Below are positions 35,561 through 47,397 of a stretch of 64,000 nt of DNA, piece by piece. The first letter of the stretch is position 1, and each line of letters starts with the position of its first letter. The translations under genes and the position numbers were made by a program. The notes under the pieces were generated by a model. It was given only the letters and a program-made list of their open reading frames with translations. It had not been told where the DNA came from and searched no databases. This DNA comes from Pholiota molesta. Its lineage: Eukaryota > Basidiomycota > Agaricomycetes > Agaricales > Strophariaceae. The stretch covers positions 1 to 64,000 of the forward strand of contig JACGCK010000134.1 of the NCBI GenBank assembly GCA_014925825.1, read 5' to 3'.

Positions 35561-38500
35561 TCACCTTGAAGTAGGTTCACTCGCATCGGTCTTGAACCTC
35601 AGACGAGCTAGCAACACGGCGTCCCAAGTTCCATTGTGTTTGGAGATTTTAGAAGCAGGGGGGCGAGCGCGTTCATCGATTTCGTCGAAGTCGTAAATTG
35701 GACCTAGTTCTCGCGGAACGTTGTGATCCATAGTGAATGTACCCCAAGGCTGACCAGGTTTAGGGTTTGAATAAATATTGAAATGGGCCTGAAAGGGTAA
35801 AAACCATGAGCAAGGAGGGACGAGATGGATTCAGACATGAACGTACATGCCCCTCTGGGTGTTGATGGCTAACCATAAGAGCGTACTTTGGTGTTCTAAG
35901 GGTTCCGATGACTATCGAAGAACGATTGATTATGGTTCATATGGATTCGGATCGCAGAATCACTGGACACTTACTCAAGCAGAGATCTTCCCTGGTGATT
36001 TGGGCCTGATAGCCGTAGATTTTCAATATTGCATCGACATGCATTTGGAACCATTTTTTGGGAGCATCCAGCGTTTCAATATACCGGTATTCCGTAGATG
36101 TAGATTCCGTGTATAAGTAAGCGGCTGGGTGTCCGGCCTTCAGAGGAAACGAGGTCCGTTGACTGAGGGCCTGACTAAAGGACAGTGTCAAATTTGCGTC
36201 GTTTTGATGATCACAGGACATACGATGTGTTTCCGAAGGTCAAAGATCCTATTATCATGTCTAATGCCCGTTGCGCAAGGGTTTGTTTCGGCTGGCGGTG
36301 TATACCATCCCTGACTATCCCGTATCCATAGACAGATGGGAGGGATTGAATTCCCGGATGGTCTGATGTACTGGGATTCAACGCATTGAACAAGCTTACG
36401 AAGCTGCCCTCTGGTTTCGCGAGATACCCAACAGCACCAATTTCGACAGGCGTAGGCTGCCAAAGAGGCAAGACGACTGCATTGAGATATTAGAATTGAA
36501 TATTATTCTACATTGGGACCACGTACGAGAGGGATGATGTTCATGGGTTAAAAGCATTCTGTAACGCCTTTCATTCCTTTGCTGCGCCAGAACTTCGTCC
36601 TCAGGAATAGAGGATTCATACCCGGATTCGTCAAGAGGTACACGGTCTGTTGATCTCGGAACGCGAATTGAAGACTTTCTACTCGAAGCAGGGGTCCAGA
36701 TCACGGGCTCAGGCATCTTTATTCTATCCGTCGCGATGGTGTTTTCTTGACGCGGGTTATCTGAACCATCGTTAGTGCCCCGCAGATTCGTAAACGAATC
36801 ACCTAGGACGTCAGGAGCTAAAGGCAACTGTTAACATAAAATATCATTAGGGATAATGTGAAAGCGTACGTGGCATGGGGCCGGAGCCCTGGATGTATTG
36901 AGGCAGTGTGTCCCTGGGCCGCATATCGGGCGAAGGCGAAGGAGTCGGCTCAGCTGACAAGTCTTCGAGAACAGTATATCGAGGTGATTCATTTACATCT
37001 TCACCGAAGCTTTTTCTCAATAGTTTCAGTTCGCGCGCTATCTTCGAGAATGTATATCGTTTCGTAGGGTCACTCTGCCAACAGAATCGAAGGAGTTCCT
37101 GCAACCGAGGGGTATAAAATCGTGAATTGCGCGGTACCGGGGGGCGAGTATCATCCTCTACGAAAATAAGGTCAGTTGATAGAAAATTATTTCAGGTCAC
37201 TAACATACTTAATACGAAGTGTCGCACAGCATCATCGTCCATGAACGGCCACGGCACCTTGCCCATTGTCAAGATCTCGACGCAAGTGATCGCAAAAGCC
37301 CAGACATCCGCCGCTAGCGTAAGTTCCGCCGTGCGTCCAGACATAAATTCGGGAGCCTGCCATCGCAATGTCCCTTCTGTAAATGTTGTCAGATATAAAA
37401 TCGCAGACATTAGGGACCAAGCCAACGTACGATGGGGTGGAATTCCACTTATCCTAAACGCCTCGCTCTTCATCTCGCTCTGGCCAAAATCGGCGATCAA
37501 ACAGCGGTACCTCTGATCAACCAAGACGTTCGAAGCTTTGAGGTCGCCATGTAGGATACCGTTCTCGTGTAGATACTCCATTCCTTTGGAGATTTCGTGC
37601 ATGAATCTGAAAAGATCCCATTCTCGGGGTACGCCGGAACCATGATCGCCGAGAGGTCTCTTCGGAGAGCCCGGGGGAGTCAATCTTGCGGGATTCGATT
37701 GACTAAAACTATCCATTGGCGGACGAGAGCTGGTGCTTTGTTCGGGTTGACCATATGGGCCGGGAAGAGAAAGTGATCTCCAGCCCATACTGCGGCTGGC
37801 CAGGTTGGCCCCTACGCCAACGCCAAGGTTCAATGGTCGTATTTCTTGCTCGACTCGTTTGAGGTATTCAACGAGGGTGCCGAATTTGAGGTATGGGCTG
37901 ACGAAGAACCATGGTGTGTCGCCCGTAGCGCTACTTGCGCCATACAGGGGCAATACGTTGGGATGGCGAAGTTTCTTCCAAATTCCGATTTCCCGCAGGA
38001 ACAGTTTACGAGGTGTCGTTTCCGCCAAGACTTTGATAGCGACAGTCCGCCCCCTCCAGGTGCCTTTGTATACGTCCGAGAAAAAGCCAACACCGATTTT
38101 ATCTTCTCGATCAACTTCGAATCTAACGTTATTATGCACATGAGTCGCATAAAGGAGTTAATTTAAGTGAAAAGACGCACTTCGTAATCGTCCAGTTAGG
38201 AACGGCGGCTTGACCACCAGTCATTCTGGTCAAACAATCAATACCCATCTCGAGGAACTCCCAATCCAAAGTATCCCTTCGTCTCTTTGTACTACTCCTG
38301 CTCGCACTCGAGCTACTGGCACTCTCGATGCTAAACACAGTTTCGGATCTTTGTATCGTTTTGCCACCCGCAGTTCCGTCGCCATCGGTCTCTCGTACAC
38401 TGAACCTTCTCGTAATTGTCCCCGTAAGGATGTCGCTGTGAGTACTAGACTCCATGTCCTCGTCCTCCCTTTCCGCAAGGTGTTCACGCGCACGTTGCAG

Positions 38501-40216
38501 CGTTTTGATCGCATCGGGCATTTCCTGCCGGGCGATTTGCAGGACCTCGAGCATCTCTTTGTCGCTTTTCGTTGCAAGAGCGGCGCGCATGAGTTGGCGC
38601 AGAGAAGAAGTATCGCGGGCGGCATCGAGTTCGTTCTGGACGCCATGGATCGTCTCGAGGGCGGGAAGCAAGTGAGCATGACTGAAATCGGATGCAGGAA
38701 GGCCTTCCTCGATGAGTCCAAGGGCGGTTTTCGTGGTGGAAAAGTCGGTTACGGTTTCAGTAGCAAATTCAGTTGATAGACCATACGGACTCGGTTCAGG
38801 AGAGACAACTTGGGCTTCGGACTCCATAATGAACTTGAATTCCGTATTTTGTGGGGTTGCCGTTCCTTGGAGAATAGCACGAAGGACAGCACGCGTCTCG
38901 TACTGGCGGCGTTTATCGGTCTCCTGAACTTGTCGTAAGATACGAATTTGGATGGAAACCTACAAATAAAGGTTAGTATTTTGAGATCGGAATTGTAAAA
39001 ACACATTTACGCACACCAAAAAGGGTGAGAGCATCGCGCAGCATATTATCGCATTCAGAAATATCCCTCATGATTTCATCGCGTCTTATGTATCTTTTCA
39101 GCCAAGGTCGATTTGCTTGCTTGTGCATGAATCGATATACGTTACTATAGGTTCTAGAATTGGTGTTGCGTTAGTATTATGATTTCGGAACACACATGAG
39201 AACTCACTCTTCCAACTTCAAGATTGGAGCGGCTAATTCAATTCCAACTTGATCTCCGGCGTCATGAATCTCTTCGCGAACAGACAGAAGAATATCTGCG
39301 CATCTTTCTGTGAGGCGAAGACAGCTCAATTCATTCATCTACGGCGGCATGAAAGTGAGATCTAGAGATCAGAAGGATGCATGAATGGGTGATCGAAAGT
39401 TGGCTCACGTCGACATTTTGAGCTGAATCCCATATGTTGAGCAGGGTTTTGGCCGCGATTGCCAGTCCTGGTACTGGAGCAAATTCGAGCAGGTCGACAC
39501 CCACTGTGAGAGTTTCATGGATAAGGTCGGCAGCGGTACCCAGAACAGATATAACTGCCCTTGCGACTCTCTAGAAAAGAAAAAAGATGTTCAAGTTAGC
39601 ATCTGAAATTCTATCAAAAACCCGCGTCATCATCCACTGTTAACGATCTTCGGCATATCATAGAACGAATTCAAAAAGAAATGAACAGAATACATACTTG
39701 ACGAGTTTCTTCGAGAGCAATTTCTTGTTCTGCTGGCAATGCTTTCTGTCGTTTCGATTTCGGCTCAGCGTGCCAAGGCCGTGACACGTGCTTTTCTGCC
39801 CACCATGATGTCGCGAGTTTGGAATCCGCCATCGACATCTCTGGCTTCTCCATTAGCTGATCCTTCGACGTTCTTCGGGCTGGGGATCGCGATCGGTCTC
39901 TGAACGTGGACATCTTGCTATCGTCCTCCATGTCTGGCAAAGCTATTGAGGCGTCCACATTCGTTACACTCATCGATAGGGGCTTTAAAGGCTCTGCGAA
40001 CCCATCGGTTCGACCAGGCGAGGTATCGTGAGCACGACCATTAGAAGAGGAAGAGTGAACAAGACTGGATTTTGAGAGGAAGACAGCCGATCTTGCTGGA
40101 CTGGTAGTTGCGTTCAATGGTGAACTAACTCGAGGAGCCGATTTCGAGGTGGGGGAGTCAGGGAGGGAGGTTGTCCGGGCCACTGGGGTTGCCGATGGAG
40201 ATCTTGCTCCGCTCAT
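35561..40216 (-). CDS. MLKL-like helical domain / TKL protein kinase fusion (13 exons, 1304 aa)
   Basis: Exons 40216-39698, 39570-39409, 39338-39208, 39153-39015, 38959-38181, 38122-37431, 37376-37209, 37157-36870, 36817-36527, 36476-36224, 36174-35975, 35911-35847 and 35788-35561 give one continuous frame. Residues 1-173 are disordered. Residues ~174-325 are helical with PVPGLAIAAKTLLNIWDSAQ, LRLTERCADILLSVREEIHD and NRPWLKRYIRRDEIMRDISE, resembling the MLKL-type four-helix N-terminus seen in basidiomycete proteins. The TKL-like kinase begins ~578: GVGFFSDV, K607, HGDLKASN (768-775, non-RD), DFG (788-790), QAPEFM. It has a ~75-residue insert before the catalytic loop. A further ~250-residue domain (LVLPLWQPTPVEIGAVGYL; APKKWFQMHVDAILKIY; GTLRTPKYALMVSHQHPEGH) ends the protein. 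All key kinase residues are present. Confidence 0.82.
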
Positions 40217-42762
40217 TGTCCTCTAGCAGGACTATGTCCAGAGGACTGTCGCGCGGATATAAGTAGTGTCGAAAGCAAGCGTTCTGTGGAGAGTTATAAG
40301 GAAAAGATCGCACGTGGGAACTAGAAGTAGATAATATCAATGTGCAGCCTGAGATCGTTGGGAAGGACGGAGATCCTGGGTGTACGTCGATTCTTTTTTC
40401 CCTGGCAGGCCTTATTATTTGACCAATGCGGTAGTCGTCAAATATAAAGGTTTCTGTGGGGTAATGATGTAACGCCGCTGTAGTGCTTGAAAGTACGATC
40501 GATGGCTTGAGCAATGTTTAGGTATCGAAACTGTCGCTTCCTCTTATACATGGGCTACGGGAGGGCTATGCAGCAGCAGCGGACTGTATATGATCTAAAT
40601 TACCGTTTTTCTGATACATAGATATCCCCTCAACACGGCAACCATCTATAGCGGTGCACTTCCTGTGGTGTGTGCGCCGCACTGCGATGGAGTTTTCCTG
40701 ATCGACGTGTTCCGCTGATCTACGAGTCGGAATTCATGGCTGTGAATATTCATTGACGGCTATGACATTTAACTCTACAGATCAATCCAAGTCTCGCTCT
40801 AAATCCATAATCCGAATAATTAAATCTGAACTATGCTCCCTCAGCACCTAGATAGCAAGATATATTTCAGACGTTATCTCTCCATATGGCCTTATATTGC
40901 TTAGAAGCTTAGAGCAGCAGCCAAGAGCTCATACAACTACGTTGTCCATTCCAAGTTAATTTCCAGCCGTGGCAGAAGCACATAAACATTCTCACCAAGG
41001 CTCTTCCATCCCACTATATATAGGTACACTTCGGTGTCCAATAGAGCGCAGCACATGGTCAAGCTACCTCGCAGCAGTGGTATGGATGCGAAGTCAACAG
41101 GCCATCTACACGTTTGCACAAGGTAGTCCCTCGTCAGTACTTCAGTGCTTGCATAGTATTTACGATTAGACGCCGGCACACCGTACATCCCCCAAAATGC
41201 AAATTGACTCCTTTAGCGTTTATCGAGGAAATGGACGCTGTGGTCGGTCCCATTGCCTATGACTCGGGATGCCAAGAGTCATCTACTATTAAAGGTAGAA
41301 AGATGTGAGTCCAAATAACCAAGAAAATTTCTGATATATTTTGGGGGTGTAACGTTGCCCACCAACTTCTTCTTCCAGTTAACGTTGCTATAGCAGATTC
41401 TTTTTCTTTCAGATGAAAAACTTTTTGACCGATACTCGGACCTGTGATGCCGTCTCAGAACCCATCGTTAACCTGGTTTTATATCCTGTCAAAGTATAAA
41501 TTTTGCTTTGTATGAAACAATGTACGTCCTAGGATAATGTCAGTAGTGGATATGACATGATAATAATAATAATAATGATAATGGCAACTACATACAAGGT
41601 AAATCCGGCCATGTTGAACCAGGCGTATGTATTACTCCCCATTCCAGGTAGAGTCTGTTGAACTCGTATTTATTTTCAGAGCAAGTCCTCGGGCTACATC
41701 AATTCAAGCTTGTGACAGTTTCTACTCATCGGACCCGACCATATTCATCGATGGGCGCTTTAACTGAGCGCTTATTAATTCCGAACGCCGTCGGTCGACA
41801 TGAAGATTTGCAGACATAGCAAGTTCATCGGCGCCACCAAATCTCAGTAGTGGAGTTATGTGTATTCAGGTGACCCAAGGTGACGATAGTTCATAGTATT
41901 ATCGTCATTCCGCAGCCGTTCGCAATGGCAGCTGCGGTTCGGGGAGACGACAGAATTTTCCGTAACCACACATGGATTCATTTGTACTTTGTCATCGGCC
42001 CCTTCCGAGTTATCTGCTAGTCAGCAATTGGTACTTACTTTGTACGTTACACGGAAATATCAAGATTATCACTATTGCAGTGCTAGATCAGCTCTAGATT
42101 GACACTCAATGGGCGCTACTTTGATCGTCAGATGGTCAATCAGCGGCGTTAAGGAAGTGTTCCTCATGAAAGGTCGCCGAGTAGGGTTTGCTAAGGACAG
42201 CATTCATGAAATTGCTCTTGGTAAATAAAAACCGTCCATCAGGTCGCCAGCCTCAGCGCTCATATACAGCCTTCCACGTAACTAAAACTTGCGCTGAAAC
42301 AGACGCTTCAAATTAAACTTTAAACGTGTAGTCCGTATGCGCTCGAGTTTCGAGGCCTAGGATACCTGAAACCAACTAAGGGAGGTCATTGTTATTTGAA
42401 TATGGTACTGTAAGGGCCAATATGGCGAATAAAAATTAGGATTGGTAAAATAAAAAAATAAAAGTGATCGCGAAGATCGATGTACTGAACGCAATTAGAA
42501 AATAATGACAAAATTATACCAATAAAGTTATCAGGAGAGCGTATCATATCCCGGTCGAATAAGTTGAAGAAGGAAGAGCCAGAAACGTAAATCTCAGACT
42601 TCGAACTAATAGCCATTTACTCGGACGTTTCTCCACAAATTTCAAGATATCTCAATTGAACGTCACTGACGCCGTTTTATCCCGCGAATCTACAGGTCTA
42701 CCCAGAGTTCGTCACCTACCGTAGCTTTATAGAAGTAATTAGGCCAATAGTTCGGTTCGATA
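40217..42762. other. Long intergenic region
   Basis: 2.5 kb without a supportable gene. It includes a short ATA/AAT microsatellite (about 41558-41582) and an AT-rich block. It contains the promoter of the kinase gene and the 3' flank of the next gene. Short open frames at 40937-41308 have no family features. Confidence 0.5.
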
Positions 42763-45129
42763 CTATATCATTAAACTCACCTCGTCTACTGAACTCGGCG
42801 CTGTCTCGTATACTTGCCTGCTACCACCTACAGATACTGTTGAAGTGGATTCGTTTGGCGGCGCTTCGGACCAAGATTCAGAAGTAGAACGGCCCACAGC
42901 ATCATGCGCAGTCTGCGTGGTGAAGCTCAGAATGGAGCCATGCGGTGGCCGGGCGCGCATCTGCTCGAGTGGGGTGGGCATAGCATCGTACTTTAAATGC
43001 TCTTTGCCCTTGCCCATGCGAGGTACTTGGAACGTGGTTAGCCTTGCGTCTGGAATTACTGCGGCAGGGAATGACGATCCAGGAGAATTGGGTGGTGGCA
43101 ACTCGGCGGAATACAGTTGGTACGTCTCATAGTGCCTGACTACGCTAGAACTAGGAGTGGTCGGGGCGAAGCTGTGGGAAGTAGACGGGATAGAGCCAAT
43201 CGGACTCAGCGGCGGGGTCAGATCGAGCGCATTTCCCAAGCTTTTTTCTTTACTCGGCCCCCTTCTCCATTCGTTTTCATGCGCCTTCTCTTCTTTGTGC
43301 GAGTAAACGAGAGATTCGGGCGAGTACAGGTGTGGGCCTGAAACGGGTATAGGAGGCAACTCCTTGCGCGAACTATTCCTGCGTGACTCTGCTCGTGACT
43401 GGATGGTAGGGAGAGAAGACATCGTAGAAGGGCCTGGGCTAGCAGTAGGGACCCTCAACGATCTCATTCCACGTCCGTCATATGGGCTGGCTGGCATGGG
43501 TATGAATCCGTTCCTCTTCCGCCTTTGGTTGTCCATAGGAGGGCCTTCGGTAGTAGCGTGCTGTGAAGGCTTGCGATCTCTGAGCTTCTGCTCTTGTGTC
43601 GACAGTAGATCGAGAATCAACTCCGTACGCGCAGGTGGGGAAGAAGCTTGATTCCCCTGCGGTAAATCCTTGAACGACACCCAAGATACCCCCTTCACGT
43701 CTACAAGCCCACTGCCCTCCTTTGGCCTCAAACCGCTAGGCATGGGGATCGACGGAGCTATATCAGAATATGGAAGCGCTGCATCGACCAGGGCACCTCG
43801 GAGAATACCTTCCGTCGTCGGCGTTGTCGTCACCATATGCGCGTCAGTCATCCCCTTGTTAGGAATCGAGGAACCGTTGGACCAAAGCGGGACCTTCGCT
43901 TTGGCCATTCCAAATTTGAAAAAACTGCTGCTCTTCGACATAGGCTGGTCGGCGTCCAACACCTGCGAGATATGAGGTACGGGTTTTCTTATTGTCCACT
44001 GACTTCGACCATATGCCTGACTTTGTGCTCGACCTTGGTCCAGGAGTGTGCTCGAACGCGCGAGAGCGCCGTTAGAGCGAGGAGTAGGGCCGGCATCGCT
44101 ACGCAAGCGCGGACGAGGACAAGGCGCAGGAGTGATGGTACTAGGCGCAGCGAAAGTGTTCGAAGATCCAGAAGGACGTAGGTTGCGGCGGCGCCAAGTT
44201 TGGGTAGGGCGGTTTTCGTCCACATCAGAGGCCGTCCGCGTGCGCCCAAACCAGGACGTCGCGTTCTGTTGTTGCTGAGGCGCCGGACTTGGATTACGCG
44301 GTGAAGTGGGTGGGATATTCCTGTCTTGGAGTGAGGAGGGAGGTGCAGCGTCGGAAGGGCGGCGGGGACTAGAGGGAAATTGGAGTGCTTCTGCAGCGGG
44401 CGGGGTGACTTTGATTTGGGTTGGAGCAGGGCTTGTAGCAAAGAACCGGTCATGAACGCGCTGGAAAGCCTCTTGGTCAGTCCGGCTGATATTAAGCGCT
44501 GCGGTCGACAATGTCTTCGCGCGTGTACGCGTAGAGGTCGTCGGGCTTTCCCGTCTAGGGCTTACGGGGGCGTTGGTCGCATCGGGCGGCGGTGTGGGGT
44601 AGATGATAGAGTGAATACCGGATACTTCGGGGATTGGAAGTAGGCCTAACTCATTTTGTGGACTGGTGCTCGGCTTCGAAAGAGGAAAATCGAGAAAAGA
44701 TGTTTCGTCTGCAGTCGTAGTCGGGAAGTCAAAAATTTGCGTGACTCGCGGTACATCCTCCGACAAAACATGAGTATGCGGCGCAACCTCTTTAATGAGC
44801 GCAATAAAATGACGACCGTCGACAAATAGAGGGAGCTGGTTGCCTTCGCGAAATTTTGGAACAGGCTTTACAATGGCGGGCGATTGCGTAGGGAGTTGGC
44901 CTGTATACGGAATTTCGCGTACATATTCGATCGTCATTTGCACCCCATCCGTTATGAGAATGCCCCGCATGCCCGGACAGGGTGGAATGCTGAAGATATG
45001 AGAGATTCTCGACGCTGGAGTAGCCGACGGTAACTGTGACCGAGCCTGAGCTTGGGGAACGACAGGAGTTGAGTCGACTTCGCTGGTCTGGAGGGATGGC
45101 TTCCTCGTGCGAGCTTTGAAAATGGCCAT
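42763..45129 (-). CDS. Large intrinsically disordered Ser/Pro-rich protein (about 788 aa)
   Basis: One long exon with an ATG at 45129. An upstream in-frame ATG (45144) lies in the last bases of a likely 5'UTR intron (45192-45139, GTAAGT..ATGCAG), so the second ATG is chosen. The N-terminal ~100 residues look folded (PPCPGMRGILITDGVQMTIE, LFVDGRHFIALIKEVAPHTH). The rest is Ser/Pro/Thr-rich with RTRTASDVDENRP-like phospho-site clusters, a glutamine run and DLTPPLSPIGSIPS. No known domain was recognised. Near the end, GAG|GTGAGT is a perfect donor 18 bp before the stop used here, so a tiny last exon may replace the terminal VSLMI. It is possibly a signalling or cytoskeletal scaffold, but function is unknown. 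Confidence 0.7.
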   Translation of the reverse strand: MAIFKARTRKPSLQTSEVDSTPVVPQAQARSQLPSATPASRISHIFSIPPCPGMRGILITDGVQMTIEYVREIPYTGQLPTQSPAIVKPVPKFREGNQLPLFVDGRHFIALIKEVAPHTHVLSEDVPRVTQIFDFPTTTADETSFLDFPLSKPSTSPQNELGLLPIPEVSGIHSIIYPTPPPDATNAPVSPRRESPTTSTRTRAKTLSTAALNISRTDQEAFQRVHDRFFATSPAPTQIKVTPPAAEALQFPSSPRRPSDAAPPSSLQDRNIPPTSPRNPSPAPQQQQNATSWFGRTRTASDVDENRPTQTWRRRNLRPSGSSNTFAAPSTITPAPCPRPRLRSDAGPTPRSNGALARSSTLLDQGRAQSQAYGRSQWTIRKPVPHISQVLDADQPMSKSSSFFKFGMAKAKVPLWSNGSSIPNKGMTDAHMVTTTPTTEGILRGALVDAALPYSDIAPSIPMPSGLRPKEGSGLVDVKGVSWVSFKDLPQGNQASSPPARTELILDLLSTQEQKLRDRKPSQHATTEGPPMDNQRRKRNGFIPMPASPYDGRGMRSLRVPTASPGPSTMSSLPTIQSRAESRRNSSRKELPPIPVSGPHLYSPESLVYSHKEEKAHENEWRRGPSKEKSLGNALDLTPPLSPIGSIPSTSHSFAPTTPSSSVVRHYETYQLYSAELPPPNSPGSSFPAAVIPDARLTTFQVPRMGKGKEHLKYDAMPTPLEQMRARPPHGSILSFTTQTAHDAVGRSTSESWSEAPPNESTSTVSVGGSRQVYETAPSSVDEVSLMI

Positions 45130-45192
45130 GGTCCGGTGCTGCATGTCAAAAAGAATCAGAATGGCTGCAGTATATGGGCATTGCGGACTTAC

Positions 45193-45978
45193 GGGGACGC
45201 TAGATAAGATCGAATGCAGTCAAGAGAATGAAAGTAGAGGATCAAGTAGTTTTTCTAACATGCCCTTTGAACAAAGGTGCAGAGTGGCATGCCTCCTGCT
45301 CGTCGCGTTATCCGCATTCATCACATCACGAGGAGATAACGCCGTCCGGAATCCCTGACCTATATTCGTAGTCTTGTCCGACACGAGGCGTGCCCACTGC
45401 TATGTCAACATTCATAAGCGCTGGATTGTATTGTTCGTTCCGCACGGACAAGCTTTTCTGCATAGATAAGTCAGCAACGACAAGGGAAGTATTTCTGTGA
45501 ATAGAAGTGACACACGCGCGGAAGCAGGTGGGAACAAAGACGAAGATCTTGGACGACAAAGGATCCATTTCATGTTGGAAATACGCGTGTTGCGCTACTG
45601 CGGGTTACATAGTCTTAGTGAGAGGGTCATGGGATGAAATAAAGGGAAAAGGTGGGGGAATCGCGACTTTCGTTGGGTTGTGATGATAGTTCGTGTTCAA
45701 GTTGAAAGTTTGAATTCCGCTGAATGTTTTGCATCAAACTTGTCATATTCACGATTAGTCATGCTGCTGGCAAAGGCACCAACTAATTTCGTTTTTCAAT
45801 GAACGCCCATAAATATTGAAAACCAAGAGTGTAACCTAGTGTAACTGAGCGCAAGATGACATAGAATTTGTAAATAAAATGCGAGGCAAATGCGTGGCGT
45901 CCATATATAATAAGCATTATTAAATACTGTAAATTAGAATCTAGTCTACGATTTTTCAAAAGCATTACATGGAAGAAG
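45193..45978. other. Intergenic region
   Basis: It holds the 5' leader of the gene at 42763-45129 and the 3' flank of the THEM6-like gene. No convincing coding sequence was seen. Confidence 0.4.
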
Positions 45979-47397
45979 TCACAGCGTCCTCACGCCCTCT
46001 AATCCCTGTCTCAATTTGTCCACAAGTTGCAAGTTCTTCACCCTCTTCTCCTCTATCTCCGGACCCAGCGCCGTCTCCCACCATCTCTCACCCTCCGGTA
46101 CATCACGCCAGCCGCCTTGCAAGAACGTCCTCATCTTGCGTATGCTTCCGCCATGGGGCTTCGACAACAGGGCTTGCACTGCCGCCCATTCAGAGTGTGG
46201 CGCAGATTGCGAATGACCTGCAGCACCGGTGAAGCCGTTGACCGCGAGCACAAGTGCCGGAGGTATAGTGATGCGCCCGATTTTGAAGCAGAGCTGGGAG
46301 ACGACGATGGTGTGTAGTGTAGCGCCGTCAGGCTCGGAGCCTGCGAGGTCGGCTGCTACAGCCTTCAGCGCGCTTTCTGTCGAGGTGGTAGGGGCGCTAT
46401 CCGATGACGGGGTACCACTTGAAGGTGATCCTGTAGAGGAGACGTCTTCCGATGCTACAGTGTGCAAAGGTACAAGTTCGGTGGGTATGGGATCGTTTTC
46501 GGATGGTGTAGTCAAAGCTTTGGCGGTTGGTTTCTTCTTCTTTCCATCAGACTTGCGCACAAACTTTGATATCACGTACAGCTATATAGACCCTGTTTAG
46601 GATGCAATATTTAGAGGCGTGAAAATGCACTCACCCATTTCTGATCCCATGCTCCGATACTGCTGCGGACTTCGTAGGATGAAAGCATCGGAATCTCGCG
46701 AATGAAATGATAATGTGTAGCTATATCATTGTTAAGGAAAAATATCATGCCATTAGAAGTACAACATACCTGCAAGCGGTATCCATCCACCAACTGGAAA
46801 GACTCGGGGGAACATCTGAACTGCAGCCTTGAACCGTGCTGAGTCGCAGGTCTACATGTTCTCATTCAACGGATGAATGACAATGTAATTCATTGCCGCA
46901 TACCTTCGCATAGCTGGAGTTACTTAGATGTCCATTGAAATCACAATCGTCGAGACCTAACACGATATTCAATAATCGAGAAGCGAGTAAAGAATCTACG
47001 TCACGCACTTGCCCAAGTCTTGAACGGGATAACCTTTGCGAAAGGGTCACTCCCAATAGAGGAAATCGAATCCAGCCATTGATCTTCGAGCACGGCTTTC
47101 TGAGCTGAGGACTTGAATATCGCCCGAAGCAACACCCATCGATGATGCGCACGTAGAATGATAACGGGTCGGAATATACGGACTGAATGACATACTTCAG
47201 CATTAAACGTCATACAATATGGAAATTAGAAACTCACAGTGCCAGACGAGCGGCCACGACCTGATATTCAGAAGAAACAAAACGCAGACCGCAGCCTTGC
47301 CAATCTTGGGGACCAGGCTAAGGATATTGGGTATCGTGAGCTTTCGAGCTACTTCCTTCAGAGCGTCGATGACCGCCACGGCGTTGACAGTGTTCAT
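45979..47397 (-). CDS. THEM6-like hotdog-fold protein (6 exons, 385 aa)
   Basis: Exons 47397-47238, 47182-47009, 46956-46904, 46851-46770, 46720-46635 and 46581-45979. The N-terminus has a hydrophobic helix (AAVCVLFLLNIRSWPLVWHF), then FRPVIILRAHHRW, LDDCDFNGHLSNSSYAK (the hotdog active-site-like loop) and THYHFIREIPMLSSYEVRSS, followed by GAWDQKWLYVISKFV. This is the order of THEM6/UPF0670-type acyl-CoA thioesterase-superfamily proteins, membrane-anchored at the ER. The C-terminal ~200 residues include a basic linker, a low-complexity Ser/Thr stretch and a conserved helical end (WRDVPEGERWWETALGPEIE). The second acceptor was chosen to give WHFRIFRPV, in line with the family. Catalytic activity is not demonstrated by the motif alone. 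Confidence 0.85.

Noticed and set aside
45130..45144. Upstream ATG of the disordered protein (MQHRT start)
   Set aside because: It sits in the ATGCAG acceptor of a likely 5'UTR intron (45139-45192); the ATG at 45129 is preferred.
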